Assembly (NCBI GenBank): GCA_037074615.1
Contig: CM073518.1
Span: 3,348,001-3,412,000 of the forward strand
Origin: Leucaena leucocephala
Lineage: Eukaryota; Streptophyta; Magnoliopsida; Fabales; Fabaceae
Reading direction: 5' to 3'
Length of the DNA: 64,000 nucleotides
This document shows, one piece after another, positions 47,341-60,830 of this stretch; position 1 is the first letter of the stretch; every line of letters begins with the position of its first letter. Both the position numbers and the translations under genes were made by a program. A model generated the notes under the pieces. That model was not told the origin of the DNA, ran no database searches, and worked only from the letters and a program-made list of their open reading frames with translations.

Positions 47341-47407
47341 AAAACCTTAGTAAATAAGTGCCCCAGAGATTCAAATCTCTTCAGCTTCTATTCAAGATAA
47401 GCGAGCT

Positions 47408-47512
47408 CAAAATCCCCGTTGGAGACTCACCCACTATAGCTAGGTGCGTGACGCGGGTCGGATCCGGATATAGTCGGGGCAAAGCTCCGGTGAACCGGAT
47501 GGGAAAAAAAAA
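47408..47512 (+). mobile_element. SINE-like retroposon with 14-bp target duplication and A tail
   Basis: A body of about 95 bp (from CAAAATCCCCGTTGGAGACT to GAACCGGATGGG) ends in ten A. It is bounded by AAGATAAGCGAGCT at 47394-47407 and the same 14 bp at 47513-47526. Target duplication plus A tail without coding capacity indicates LINE-mediated retroposition of a short RNA. GGGTCGGATCC is loosely like a pol III B box, but A-box spacing is poor, so tRNA origin is not shown. A second copy lies at 23882-23972. Confidence 0.85.
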
Positions 47513-47560
47513 AAGATAAGCGAGCTGATCGATAAGCCTAATGACTTGTGCATGTTTCTA

Positions 47561-47561
<1 letters not shown>

Positions 47562-47593
<32 letters not shown>
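47562..47593. repeat. (AT)n microsatellite
   Basis: About 16 AT units immediately following TTTCTATG. The nearby open frame (47548-47742) is generated by this repeat. Confidence 0.9.
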
Positions 47594-47595
<2 letters not shown>

Positions 47596-49473
47596 CATAT
47601 TGTTGTTTGCGTCAGTGTAGCAAGGAAAGAAGTAGTTGTTGGATTTATATATATAGCTACCCAGAGAACGATAGATAAGTACTTTCCTGGGGACAGAGAT
47701 GAAGACTGCTTGTGCACTTCAAGATTAAAAATTTTATACTAATTAACATACCCTCACATATATTAATTAATATATGCCTGCTTTAATCTCACTACAAATT
47801 CTCCATCATAAACATTGAACATATATAACGAGCTTCAATAAGAATAAATAAAATGATTAATGCATGCCAGCTAATAACTGTTATTATATGGTAAATCGAT
47901 TAGGGTTTGCACGCAGCAACTTAATTATACATAGGGATTTTAGCTGTACCGTTGCTTTTCATTGATGTTTCAACAATCTTGTTTAATTTATGGACACTCT
48001 TGATTATATATATAGTTTTCAGTAATTAGTTTATTGCCTGGTGGTGCATGCTGAGGGACACCCTCGAAGAGTTCAAGTTGTTCACATCCCATAAAGTGGT
48101 TACCGTGCGTACCTACAAATTCGGACACACGAAAGTGCTAGATTTTGAGTAGATCACAGTGACCTAACTCAGATTTCTTCTAACTAGTTTTTCCATATTG
48201 CTACCTTATATTTACATATGTAGATTATAACTAATCTCTGTCTTAAATGTACGACTGATTTGAAATGGCCGTTGTTAATTTTGCATGTATATAAGATTGA
48301 CAGAGCTTCAATAATGCATGTAAAGATTAATTCAGCTGATGTTTTCAGCACAGGTGACATGATCGAGGCAGTTGAAATTTAATATTTGAAGTGTAGGATA
48401 AGAAAGCTTTGGATTATGTTGTCTTCAATTTGTAGTTATACTATTATTTTATTTAATATAATTCAAATCCAAAGCTATGAATCTTCCCCAAATCATAACT
48501 AACCTTTGAAAAATTTTAGAGGACTTCGAGTATAATTCATTATCCCGGCAATTAATTATAGTTCAATCATTCAAACACGTAAATTCGGCTTTCACATTTG
48601 AAGACAAGACCAGTTCTTCGTCTCAAATGAAACGATCATATTGTATCACACAAAAATATAATTAAACATAAGGCTAATTAGCTTGTGTTTGACTGTAGGT
48701 ACGAGTGACATCACTTGATGATAAATAAAAAAGAACACATGTGGTTTGGGGATCAGAAGAGGATCGGCAACCTAAAAGAACACATACAGTGATAAAGAAT
48801 ACTATTTCTCGATTCTCGATTCTTAATATAAGACTTAATTTCGAATATAATTTATACTATAAACTATGAAATATGTTAAGAATCGGGAGGAGTATGATTT
48901 AATTTGGAGAAATGGTACGGAGTTGGCACTATAAATCACCAATTAGAAGACGGCTATATATGATATCTTGAACAGACGAATCTGCACGTGAGCTCGCACA
49001 TGCGATAAAGAACATTACTTTTAATGGTAAACTAGTCTTGTAAACATAACTAAGGAGAGAAGTTTATATGGTGAATTGTGATGAAAGCTTAAGCCTCTCT
49101 GATATACTACCAAAAGAAAAAAGGGTGAGAAAATCAAAGAAGGGGGGCAAAGTTGACGCCAAGACTACTCCTTCTCATGGTTTGAAATACGCCTGAGAAA
49201 TAATGCTTGTTTCAGAGAGAGATCGAGACAAGTCTTTGAGAAGCTCTTGTGTGTGTATATATATATAAGGGTTTTAATAAAGATGTTTACGAATTAAAGA
49301 ATAAAATATAATATAATAATTTGTGTGTTTGTGTTTAGTGAAAACTCCCATAATTTCCATCTCGAAGTACGTCTGCACGCAACTTGGTTTGGTTGAAATT
49401 TTGAGACAATATTACATCTCGATTGCATACGCAATACGCGCCGTGACGACTGACTTTTGCTAGCAGCATATGT

Positions 49474-49528
49474 ACATGCATGCATGCATGCATACATACA
49501 TACATACATACATATATATATATATATA
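49474..49528. repeat. Compound microsatellite (GCAT)n(ACAT)n(AT)n
   Basis: Four tetranucleotide GCAT-type units pass into CATA units and then AT units. The minus-strand open frame MYVCMYACMHAC is an artefact of it. Confidence 0.9.
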
Positions 49529-49936
49529 ATATTTGAGATTAATAAATGAACGTCTGTGTAGAGAAGAAACCCTAAAAATCAAACCAAATGAATTTCGCTA
49601 TGGATTAGTAGGCGAAATGTATTCCTACGTAGGGGAACAAAAGACTTGACTTGAGTCATCGCAATTCCACGCTTTTGAGTGTATGAAATGTATTTGGTCC
49701 TCTGGATACGCGCAAGTATACGCGTAAGCATGTGGCTATATACTTATGTAACAAATGTTGAATATTTTATATAAGGCATATAAAGAAAGGAAAAACGTAC
49801 ACAAGAAAAATACTTCGTATCACATACTTCGCACTCCTCCTAACAAAGATGAGGAGCCGTCAACTTTGATCTTAGTCTCCATAATTAACTCTTTTTTAGG
49901 GGACCAAAATCATAGTCCTCATGTTTATATATATCT

Positions 49937-49957
49937 CTGTGTGTGTGTGTGTGTGTT
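49937..49957. repeat. (GT)n microsatellite
   Basis: About ten GT units. Confidence 0.9.
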
Positions 49958-51250
49958 TATGTATATATACAATTATCATTTGTTTCATTTATCTTGCCGC
50001 AGGCGGAAAAGAAAAAGGGAAACGATTTAAAACAGGATAGTCGACTAGTGCTGCCAAACAGGATAGGATTAAAAAGAGAGACGTTGCTTTAATTTGTAGA
50101 AGGTGTTACCACTGATTAAACAAAAAGGAGACCAGAATTAAAGTGAAGAGAGAAAATCGAATAATTTGCCCAGACTGCTGGAGATTATTAGATTCCATGC
50201 TTTTCGCTGCCGCAATTTGCCTGTCTTTTATAACAAGCAAATTATGACCATTATTTCATTAATTTCATGCGATATATGCGCTCTAGTTCATTTTTCGCCA
50301 CTTAACTTTATCTTCACATTAATTCTAATTAACTTAACCTTTGCCTTGATCTTCTTCTCAGCCAAAACCAATATGAGACAAGAAACAAGAGCATAGAATC
50401 AGGGAGAGGTGAGTAAGCTGTTTACTGTTTTCTATTGAGAGGGGTTGCTTTCTTTTGCCTATTCTTCGTCTATTTTGACTCTTCCATTGTCTTCATCTGA
50501 TGACACGGCATCTCCTGATTGGTCATAGAAATCAAATAGCATTAGGTAAAAAGCGTGGCCCACTCTATCACGTGCATGATTGGCTCCTTCGCATTGCTTG
50601 TAAAGGGTTAAGTTTGCATGTGGATTCTTCAACTTTGACGAGGTCACGATAGTCATTTTGATTTGATTTGACTACTTGCTATATATATCTTCATATATAC
50701 AGCTGGAATATATTTTCAACTTGGAGGTGAAGACCCACGTTTGGTGAAAGCTTCACGAACACACTCTTTTAAGTTTCCTAAGCTTTCCTTGTCTTCTTCA
50801 TTTGCCTCTGCACTTAAATGCCCTAACTTGTCATGCATGGTGAACATTATTCATAGCTCTTAAGAAAGCTTGCTGGTCTCCTTTTTACATATATACGCTT
50901 GCATATATATATAGGTGCAGTATCTCTCAAGGCAGTGTTTCGTTTCCTAGTGAACTAGACAACACAGTCACATAATTAAGCATCAAAACCCGAATCAGAG
51001 GAGAATTTGTCTCTCCATGCAAGTAAGTGTAACTGCTTAAGCTAGCCATTAATCCACCTGCAGATCCATCTCTTATTATTTGAGGGAAGTTCATTTATAC
51101 AAGTCTTTTCAAAATGGTTTTGCTTTAATTCTTCTTCTTCTTCTTCATATCATTTTACTTATGCGCAAATAGAGAGAGTATATGCATGATGTGTTAGTTA
51201 TTTTGTGTGTGTGGTATATACAGAAGGAGAAGCAAGCAAGCAGCAAAGAG

Positions 51251-52491
51251 ATGGAGATGGAAAGGTGTAATGGAGGGAAAGATGAAACCCTACCACCGGG
51301 ATTTCGATTCCATCCTTCAGATGAAGAACTCATCACTCACTATCTCATCAACAAGATCTCTGATTCTAGCTTCACGGGAAGAGCAGTCGCTGATGTAGAT
51401 CTCAACAAATGCGAGCCTTGGGAGCTCCCAGGTACGTTACTCTCTCATCATGTTGATTTCAGATTCATTATTTCTAGGGTTTCTGCTCCTGTAGATATAT
51501 CTATGCCCTAATTCTTGCACACTTTGGTTGTTTTGATTAGGGAAGGCGAAGATGGGAGAGAAAGAATGGTACTTCTTCAGTCTGAGAGATCGTAAGTACC
51601 CGACTGGTGAGAGAACGAATCGAGCAACCAACACAGGCTACTGGAAAACCACCGGCAAAGACAAGGAAATCATCAACGCCACCACATCGGAGCTCCTTGG
51701 CATGAAGAAGACCTTGGTTTTCTACAAAGGCAGGGCCCCAAGAGGCGAGAAAACCAACTGGGTCATGCACGAATACCGCATTCACTCCAAACCCAACAAG
51801 GTACGTAATTAATCATCAACAACCTCAAACACACACATCTTGGGTTTCGTTTCATTGCATGATCATTTAATTTCGTCTTACGTACGTTAAACAGCAAGAT
51901 GAATGGGTGGTATGCCGAGTGTTCCAGAAGAGTGCGAGTGTGGTAAAGAAGTACCCTAATTCGAACCATACAAGAGGATTCAATCCTTATGGCCTGGACT
52001 TAGCAGCTGTTAATATGCCACCGCCGATGAATATGATGCAGCTTGGAGATCCTGCAACTCATTTCCTTTACGGAAGGAATCATAATAATAATAATAATAA
52101 TTACATGATGACGAATCATTCTGTGGCAAGCAATAATAATACTTATCTGAACCTTCCGATGCAATCCCACCACTTGAACTATCCCGTTACAGCATCAGGA
52201 GGGTTCAGTATCTCAGCCCTAAATTTGAATCTGGGGAATACAGTTGCAGGTGGAGGAGGAGCACCCACCTCATCACAACCCTTTTTGCGACCATTCAGTA
52301 ACCAACACGATTTGGTGAGTTCTAACAACATAGTGATGACACCTGTCACTTCTCTCGGAGCAGACAACATAGGAGGCTGCTATGGTGTGGATATGAGCAA
52401 CGTCAATCCTCAGACGATGACTCAGAGTAATAGGTATTTGGGCATGGCGGATCACTGTGTTGATCTCGATGCTTACTGGCCTTCCTACTAA
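51251..52491 (+). CDS. NAC058: NAC-domain transcription factor, NAC058 type
   Basis: Three exons: 51251-51431, 51541-51800, 51895-52491. They total 1038 nt, 345 aa, with the two intron positions usual for NAC genes. The NAC domain runs from about residue 13 to 160: subdomains LPPGFRFHPSDEELITHYL (A), ADVDLNKCEPWELPGKAKMG (B), EWYFFSLRDRKYPTGERTNR and ATNTGYWKTTGKDKEI (C), MKKTLVFYKGRAPRGEKTNW (D) and DEWVVCRVFQKS (E). The C-terminal part is rich in Asn (a run from AAT repeats at 52084-52101), Met and Pro, has ISALNLNLG, and ends CVDLDAYWPSY. I recall the same ending in Arabidopsis ANAC058, hence the call; the related ANAC074 is the alternative. It acts in the nucleus and binds CGT[GA]-type sites as a dimer. 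An earlier in-frame ATG at 51182 lies in the leader and is not in the family. Confidence 0.9.
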
Positions 52492-54915
52492 TAAATCAGC
52501 AGGAGGAGGAAGAAGAGGATAGTATACCATCTTCTTTTTAGTTTATTATTATTATTATTTATTAGATATGTGGTATATATATATAATGCAGAGAGAATAT
52601 AATTTAACTTTAGTTGGATCAGCTACCGCCATAAACGCTCTGCTTACTCTAGTGTTCTGTTTAAGTTTTTCGTGTGGGGGATTTAATGTATCACCCAGCA
52701 AGCCAAGTCTTTTATTCCTTCTGAATCAAGCAACTTTTTTTATATATCAACCTTCTTTTCTGAATTCAGTATTACTATAGAATTACGATATTGCGTTTTC
52801 CTTTATGTTATGTTTGATCGATTTATTGTGTACACATATAGGTTGGAGCTTGCTCGATCATATACATTGATTAGAATTTAGAAGCATTGCACGGACATTT
52901 AATTACTGTGCAGCCCCATATTTTTTTCCTTTTTTTCTCTTCTTAAAATTTACAAAAAAATAAAAAATATAAAGTATTCAGTATATTGGATGTGAATGTA
53001 AAAGTACAAATGGCTTTATATACAATACTCTTCTAATGCAGCTAATACTATTTTTTATATATAACAATTATTTAGTATATCTAGTATCTGATTCTTACAA
53101 CAATTTTAATTTGGATTCTGAGTACAGTTGGATTTTAAATGAAAGGTACCTCACTTAAAATGTTATTTTTATTTCAGCTACAGGATTCGAATTTGAAACC
53201 TCTTTTAATATTACTATAAGCGGTTTCCTGATACATATTAAAAGAACACGGCTCATTATAACATAATATATATCAGTGCGTATTCCAGTCGCCCGAACCT
53301 TTTTTATAATATTAACCATATCCTATTATTAAGTATCCTAATTTTAAAATTCGTAACTACCTCTTCTAATATAAATACCTCCTTTAAAAATCAAACTCAA
53401 ATTCAAGACTTAAAAGATATAACATAAATTTAAATTTACAGTAGCACTTGTTTTAATAAATCGATAGTTCACTTGTCTGAATCGGTCAAAGCCATAAATC
53501 ATATGAACACACGTAAAACTTAATTTGAGCATACATTCTGGTGTTGTATTGCATTATTTGTATACTCCGTCAACTAGTAATCCAATTTGGTGATGAGGCT
53601 GACGTATTATTAAAACCTTGTCTCACTTTTTTCTGGAAAAATAAGCTTAATCAATCATCAAATTTATCAATATATATATATATATATATATATATTGATA
53701 AAAAGATCGACGTCCTTTAACTAAAACGAAATAAAACGCAGGTTACATTAGCAGACAAAGGAAAAGCGTAAAGGACACCGAAAGCATATGATAATTAAGT
53801 GGGTATACATATATAAGAAGAATAAACGAATGTTGAGTATCAGTAGGCAGAAGTAGCTCTAAAATTCTAAACAGGCGGCCATGATACCTTGCCCAGCTTT
53901 AGAGGGTCAAATTTCCTAGAAAAATGGATATACTTCCCAAGAAGCCCAAGTGAAACGGCAAGAACCATCTGCAGGAAACATAAACATTGGTATCAGAACT
54001 CCACTGAATTGCGTAGAAAGAATATGTGTGTGTGTGTAATGGTACATTATAAAGGTAGGCTGCTCTCAGGTTCCATTACTCACAAATCATTATCAATATG
54101 AGATGCATATGCCCAGCACTACCCCTCCCAGCTGCCATTCTCAATCACTAAATAGCGAGGAATCTGAAAAGATATGTTAGCTAGCAAAAGCAATAAGCCA
54201 CACTTTCTTAATGGTCAATCAAATGAAATTGATTCTTTAGATTTAAGAGAGAAAATTACAGATATGCACCATTCTCAGATCATATTTACAGATAGTATGG
54301 TTTTCTCAGTTTAACGGAGTATTTATTTGGATATTTATAACATCCTTTGGCCCTTTATAATAATTTCAAGCAACTGCAATGAGGTGGGATCATCAAGTAA
54401 AAATTGCTAGGGTATCGGCTTCTCGGTTGAAGGATTTGCTTTATGCTGGTCTCGATTTATGGAACCAGATCTACGGTTTTTCTCAGTTTTCCTCAGAGAA
54501 ACATATGTTTCCCTACTCTAGTTTTATTTGTTTTGAAATAAACTTCAAAATTCCAACATCCAAGAACAAATTCTGTTATGGCTCTCTACATACCAGTATA
54601 ATTATGCATCTCTCACCAGTCACCCAATCCCAAAGAGCCAATGATATATAGAAGGGTAATTAGCACAACCCAAGATGACCAAGGATCTAGTAAAATGTAC
54701 AACAGTTATCCTCAGAACTACCAGAGAAGCACACGATGACATCATAACACAGTAAAGAAACAAGACGTGCTTTACTTTGTGCACGGCACTATCGTAACAG
54801 ACAATGAAAGCAGGCTTCAGTCAAAAAATATACTCATAAATGCTATCCCCAGAAAATCTTAAAAAGGCATACCTAACTACTCTCAATACAATAAACAAAG
54901 AAAATCCTCTGTCAT
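52492..54915. other. Intergenic between NAC and the coiled-coil gene
   Basis: Convergent 3' flanks, AT-rich. It holds an (AT)n microsatellite at 53669-53695. Exon-like stretches on the minus strand at 53867-53968 and 54123-54163 do not join in frame. No other feature seen. Confidence 0.45.
53669..53695. repeat. (AT)n microsatellite
   Basis: About 13 AT units in the intergenic region. Confidence 0.85.
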
Positions 54916-57900
54916 CTACTGGTCGCGACGCCCTCGTCTAGCTTTACGGCGTTGATTTCGAACTGGATTTTTTGCCTTTCTCCTGCAGTGCAGCAGACAA
55001 GTAAGAAAGGTTGCCAACAGTAGTTCAATACTTCTAAAGTATATTTACATACACAAATGTAAATGGAAAACAATTAAAACACACCAGAATCAAAAAAGAA
55101 ATTTTATACTGACCAGAAAATGGCAGAGAACACTCTAGCCAATAAAATAAAAGGTAAGGCCAACAGTGCTGATGCCTGCAAATTTAGTGTTCATCAAACC
55201 ACCCAAATGATTGATTATATCAATTTCACTAGTTATTTGTCTGGAAAGATAAAACCCTTAGATACATACAGCAAACCATTCCATCTCCTTTGTAGCAAAA
55301 GGTCTAGTAAGTTCATGCTTCTTAAGCGTCTCCTGGACAGTAGCTTGCACCTTAACAGAAAAGGAAAATAAAAACACTATAGCAAGCAATAGAAGATTAT
55401 CTTTCTGATCTCTCTTTAGCAGTACAAATGAGTACAGCAACAAACATAAAGTCAATAAAACTACCCAGAATTAGAGTTTGAGAAAAAAGTTCCTATATAT
55501 ACAATAAAGTAAGAGCAGCAATTATACAAAAAACGATCTCCACAAAACCATGATAATCGAATCATTTTGTGGTCACTAGAAGTTAAAAAGTATAAAGAAA
55601 TAAAGGATCATGAAATGTGATAGTGCATTAACGCAGCAATACCAAGTTGGGTTCAACAAAAATTTTCTTTCATTGGTCAGTCAGGCAAGAACCAAACACA
55701 AGGTAAATGATCTTCAAGCGACATATAAAGCATTAACTAATTGCGCTTTAATTAGATGAAGATGAGCCAAGGAAATACTAAGACTGATTGTAGGAATGAA
55801 GAGCTAAAACAATCAAATGATAGAATTTTCAAGCAAAGTTTACATTTTCCCTGGGTATATATGCAGATAATTTAACAACAGAAATAATTACTCTAAAATT
55901 TCATGAAAGGAAAAAATAGCAGCGTTGGCCTCCTACTCAATAACAATTCTAAACAAGAGAATGTGACTAAAAGATCCCTTTATCAATTCTAGGCAATAAG
56001 CCATCAAGTCTTATAACAAGGCACTTCATGAACTGTTGAACAAGGAACTTAATGAAAATTAGATACCATAGCAAGTTCTAGAATTGCATTCATACGGGTG
56101 AATCATTTGAAAAGGAAAAAACTGATCGTTACCATCCATTTAGAGACCACGCAATTGTTATCCAGATATAAATTTGCAAAATTTTAAGCAACAGAAGAGA
56201 TGAAGCATGATACCTGGCTATGATATGTAGTAGCTGATTCCAAGAACTTCACATAAGCATGAAAGGCCTTCTTTATGTAGGGCTTCAAAGCCACTAGTAA
56301 TCTATCAACATGAGGTTTAGCAGCAACAGCAACCTGATCAAGGTATGGCTTGCTCAACATTTTAGCTTCCTATCACCCATTAGAAATCACATCAAGATAT
56401 AACATCAGCAGATCAAACTAACCATAAGGTTTAAGTAGCATAATATATACCTGATAATAAGGATCCACAGCTTGTTGAATCCTGATCAAGTGTGGAGTAA
56501 CTACACTCTTCGAAACCTCATAAACTTCAACAACTTTTGTAGTCAACAATTGCATGTGAGGTTCAGCATTTGTTTTCAGCACAGAACGCTGTTCTTTCAT
56601 AGCTGGGATCCATTTCTTCAAGTGATAAACAAAAGAGAGTGAGAAGGAATGTAACCCAATTTGCAGGAGTGGTAAAAAAAAAAAAACGGTTATTTCTTAC
56701 AGAAAAAAACCAACACCCAAATGACATGATCAGGTTATGAGCCTATCAAACACAGGCTTAATAGCAGAGTCATCTTCTAGCCATTGGAGATGAGTATAAT
56801 AGGAAAAGCTACCACTCAAAATGCAATGCTTCTTAAATATACGTATCGTTTAATTACTTCATGTTATATAATCCCTAGACATATATATAAAGAAACATCT
56901 CCAGACAGAATAGATAAAAATATGAATTACATAAATTATAAAAAGAAGACTTACAGTTTTAATTGTTTCCACGTGACGTTCAGCCCACTTTCCAGCTTCT
57001 GCCTTTTTCTCTAGAAACTGAAACAAAAGGCACAAGATCAAATACAGAAACCGATAGGTCCCATTTGTAGTTATTAAGAGAAATTATTTGATTCAATCAA
57101 AACATATCAGAACAAGTATTATTTAAGAAATTGAAAAAAGAAAGAAAGAAAGGGTACCTTCTGTGTAATCACTTCCAAAGCAGGTTTCCTACGCTCATTC
57201 CAATGGGTCAGAAGGAAGGACTAACAAATTCAAATAGTTTCAGAGCACTCATGAAGAAAGCTATTCTCATAAACATTATATGGTACATGACAACAACTAA
57301 CCTTACAGCGGGCCCAGTGTACAGCAAGCCAAGGTGGAAGCCAGGCACCATAGACCTAATGATTAATATCAGCATTCATCACTCACATGCCAATTGCACA
57401 TAATTAAGATTATTATAATTGTTAGTCATAACTCATAAAAGAGAAACAAGACAATATTCAATCTATCATTAGTATATAGTAGCTATAGCCAGAAATTGTC
57501 TATGAAAACCAAAACAAGAATTTAATAAAGCTACTAAGTGAAATAACATATCACTAATGACACATCAGATGTATGCAGACCCTCAACCTGTGTACCCTTA
57601 GTTATTTTGAATTATTTTTCAAAAATATATCCAGAAACTAGGATGGCTCAACAAAGTCAACCCTAGTCAACCACTACCACGTACTGGGTCTAAAAGAAAA
57701 CTAAGCAATGCCTTCAATCAACCAATAATTACTCATTTTCCCTTCAATTAAGGGTCATGATATTATCATTTCCAAAGATTCCTTTGACATATACTTTTGC
57801 TGCAATAGGCAAAGCCATTGACACTTGAAAATGCTTCCCTTCATTTTCAAGAAAAATTAAAATGATTTTCAATATATCACACTGTCAATCATTAGCCTGG

Positions 57901-60390
57901 ATTAATGGCTGTCTAAGATTACAAGCAAGTAGGAAAAATAATAGGGTACAGGTATTCATCCAAACAAATAAGTACCTCCGTTAGCTCTTTTCTTCTGGAA
58001 CTTTCCTCAAACTTTGCCCTCATCATTTCCTCCTATATCAACATATTAGGTGAAGAAACCAAGAGACTTGTTAAAATTGTTACAAGGCATCTTGCACTAG
58101 AAAGACGAGAATACCTGTGCTTTAACATACCTCAGAGACTCTGAGAGCACGTTCAATTTTATGAATTTGCATCTTCTGTTCCTCATTTATCTTTTGAAAC
58201 TGTCAGGAAATTACTGCACAAGTCACCACATTATGCTCGAACAATATTTGTTTTAGAAATGAGAAATTGAAGTTAGAAGTTGTACAAGTTGATGTCTACT
58301 TCCAAAAGCCAACACCATTATAGTCCTAACTATATGATAAAAACTAATTTTACAAATCCATGTATAACAAGACCCACTAACTCCCTGCTCCATCAAAAGA
58401 GAAACAAGATTGCTGTTCCATCCATGGGAGGAAGAGCTCATTATGTCTATTTTGCCTAAATTTCGTTCCATCCATTAACAAAAGGACTCATTTTACCAAT
58501 AGCTTTTGTCACTAACTAAGGTCTACCACCTTCAAGTCCTGAAACCATATTGCAGTGAAGTAAGAGCATAAAGCCCCACACACAATCCAACCAAAGAGTT
58601 CCCAAGACACCATTACAACATAGGACATGACAAAAGCAAAATTTGAATGATCTAGCCAAACACCACTTACATTCTCTAATTTTGAGTTCAATCCATGGAT
58701 CTGTTCCTCAGCTTCAATTACTCGCATTCCCAAGGTCACTTTATCCCTATTTTGTGTTTCTAATTCCCTTTTAAGCTTGTTCATCTGCAAAAAGAACTTC
58801 AGAGCAGGGGAAAAGGAATTGTGCTCAATTAAATCCTCTAAGTGATTCCTACCAACCTGCTTTTCTAGTTGGATGGCACGGGCATTAGCCTTTCCAACCG
58901 TCTCCTGAGAATCTAATGCACCTTTTTTCTAAGAGGAAAATACAGAATTAGTATAATCAATTTTACAATAATCATTGGGATACAACTTATACAGAAATTA
59001 CAACAAAAAGAACACAATGAAAAAAAGATGAAAAATGAACAATCTGCAAGGACGTGAAAATAAGAGCAAAAAGATTGTTTCAAGAAGAAAAAAGAACACA
59101 ACAAAAAGAGTCTGCGATCCCTTCTCTAATAGTGTTTGAAGATGAAGCAATAAAAGCAATAATCATGTCATGGAAATAAGATGAAAAAAATAACACGATG
59201 AAAACTTTTGGTTTGCATGTCCTTAGATCACATTTCAATTCTCACCTGCTGAGAAGCAATCTCATTCTGCAAGGACTCAATGCAATTTGACCTATCGTGA
59301 ATAGTTTTTTCCTTTTCTGCTATTAATTCATCCTTGTTCTTCAATTCTTGGGCCTTTTCACTTAAATGGGATTCTACAATAATTAAACACAGAGTGTATT
59401 AATTATTAAATAAAGTACCAAAACCCATCATGTCCAGATGATTAACAACAACAACAATGAGAAGAGGGAATATAACGTCTTGGAATTTGAAATGACCTAT
59501 AATTAAGTAAGTCCCTCCAATCATGAACAAGCAGCTCTTATAGGGATGGCGCAAAGGTTGCTAGTGTCAACGAAAAACCCGTGTCTGACTTTAGTACCAG
59601 CAATTCCAACGTACATTTACCAACAAACGTTCTCGGACATTAAGCCTGAACTCGGAGTTTTTTCTATTGTTTCTTTCTTTTTGCATCTTTTCACTCATAA
59701 GATACATTAAATAAAGATGGACAATTTCAAAACCAATACCTATTAATTAAAGAATTTAAGTTTGTATTTTTCCTCGGAAATACCCCTATATGTGGATTTG
59801 CCGACAGAATCATTGTGATTCCCTTAGGCCCCATTCAACTAGGGGGGCATCACATAAATGCATTACGGCGCTCTTGCTAGAACTATGTTGATTGGGGTAA
59901 TTAGAAATTAAAAACAAAAACAAAAAGACTGTTGATAAAAGAACGCTCTATCTTTACCATTTTTCAACTTCTTCAGTCATGACAAAATAGAATCGAAGTC
60001 CAGGTAAGAAAAAAAAAAAGGCAGCAGATGACACAAGCCACGAGCCATGACAGCGACCTCAGCGAAAGTTCGCTATCAAACCTCGAAGAATGGAAGGACA
60101 TTGGCATGGTTCCACATATTACTTGCAGTTACTGTGCTAAAATCTAAACGATGGAGAAAAGAGAAAACTACTTTGAACCTATGTAACGATAACTAACCAA
60201 GAGTTTGGATCTTTGACTTGAGTTGATCCAGTTTAGTCTTGAGAGCCGATGAATCAGAGCCGTCGACCACGTTTACACGCAGTGATTCATCTTCTACAAC
60301 GCCTTGTTCAGCGGAAACGTCGGTCTTGACATGGGAGAAAATCAGGGCTAGAAGAAATATCAACAGGACAACGAGATTTGGAGACGCCAT
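54916..60390 (-). CDS. Signal-peptide coiled-coil membrane protein (At4g31340/At2g24420-like)
   Basis: Fourteen exons: 60390-60198, 59373-59246, 58928-58857, 58784-58671, 58199-58131, 58032-57976, 57355-57302, 57220-57158, 57017-56955, 56615-56451, 56369-56214, 55350-55270, 55175-55114, 54982-54916. They total 1344 nt, 447 aa, and most exons are whole codons. The N-terminus MASPNLVVLLIFLLALIFSH is a signal peptide. A long heptad-rich coiled coil covers about residues 55-215. YGAWLPPWLAVHW follows near 230, then a region rich in KPH/KPY repeats (SKPYLDQVAVAAKPHVDRLL). One membrane helix lies near the end (ASALLALPFILLARVFSAIF), then a basic tail KARRGRRDQ. This layout predicts a lumenal coiled coil anchored in the endomembrane system with a short cytosolic tail. 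The family is annotated in plants as myosin heavy chain-like, and its function is unknown. An in-frame ATG at 60432 would hide the signal peptide and is rejected. Confidence 0.9.
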
Positions 60391-60649
60391 GGAAATGCAG
60401 ATTTGCCGCCAACAATGCAGTCTGAGAGACAACGGTGCGGAACATAGACTAACTGATATTTTCGGCCATGGTCCGGCGCTTTAAATGTCAGCGGATTTTT
60501 CTGTTGTGATTTTGGGGCCCGATAAAAATTAGGTGATAAAGGACGCCGGGGTCCGTCCGTAAGGGAATCTCAACGAGACGTGGAATCTTGGCACGGGGCG
60601 AGAATAGGAGTATCTACGCAGTTCACATGGCTGGTTATGTTATACGGTA

Positions 60650-60830
60650 AAATTGATTAATTTAACTAATTTAATTAAATTATTAATTAAATTAATTAAT
60701 ATAAACATATTATTTTAAAATATTTTAATATTTTTTAATTATATTTTTATTTAATTATTATTAAAAAATATTAAAAAAATTAATAAATATAAAAAATAAA
60801 CATTATATTTAAAACTAATATCAACTTTTG
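60650..60830. repeat. Dispersed AT-rich repeat
   Basis: Same block order as 33790-34010: TTAATTAAATTAATTAATAT, then TTTAATTATTATTAAAAAAT, then AAATATAAAAAATAAAC. It may be a decayed MITE. Confidence 0.5.

Larger units (their letters stand above)
47594..51250. other. Long intergenic region upstream of the NAC gene
   Basis: About 3.65 kb without a recognisable gene. It contains a compound microsatellite (49474-49528), a GT repeat (49937-49957) and a TTC run (51129-51145) in the presumed NAC leader. The frames at 49294-49509, 49755-50030 and 50166-50396 have no conserved content. The proximal 500 bp is likely the NAC promoter. Confidence 0.45.

Noticed and set aside
49294..49509. Cys/Met-rich small protein MYVCMYACMHAC
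   Set aside because: Generated by the GCAT/ACAT microsatellite.
53867..54163. Two exon-like minus-strand stretches (IPRYLVIENGSWEG and MVLAVSLGLLGKYIHFSRKF)
   Set aside because: Splice-like borders are present, but joining them shifts the frame into a stop, and I recognise no family. They could be 3' UTR exons or chance.
60391..60432. Upstream ATG extending the coiled-coil protein by 14 residues
   Set aside because: It would bury the signal peptide; relatives start at MASP.
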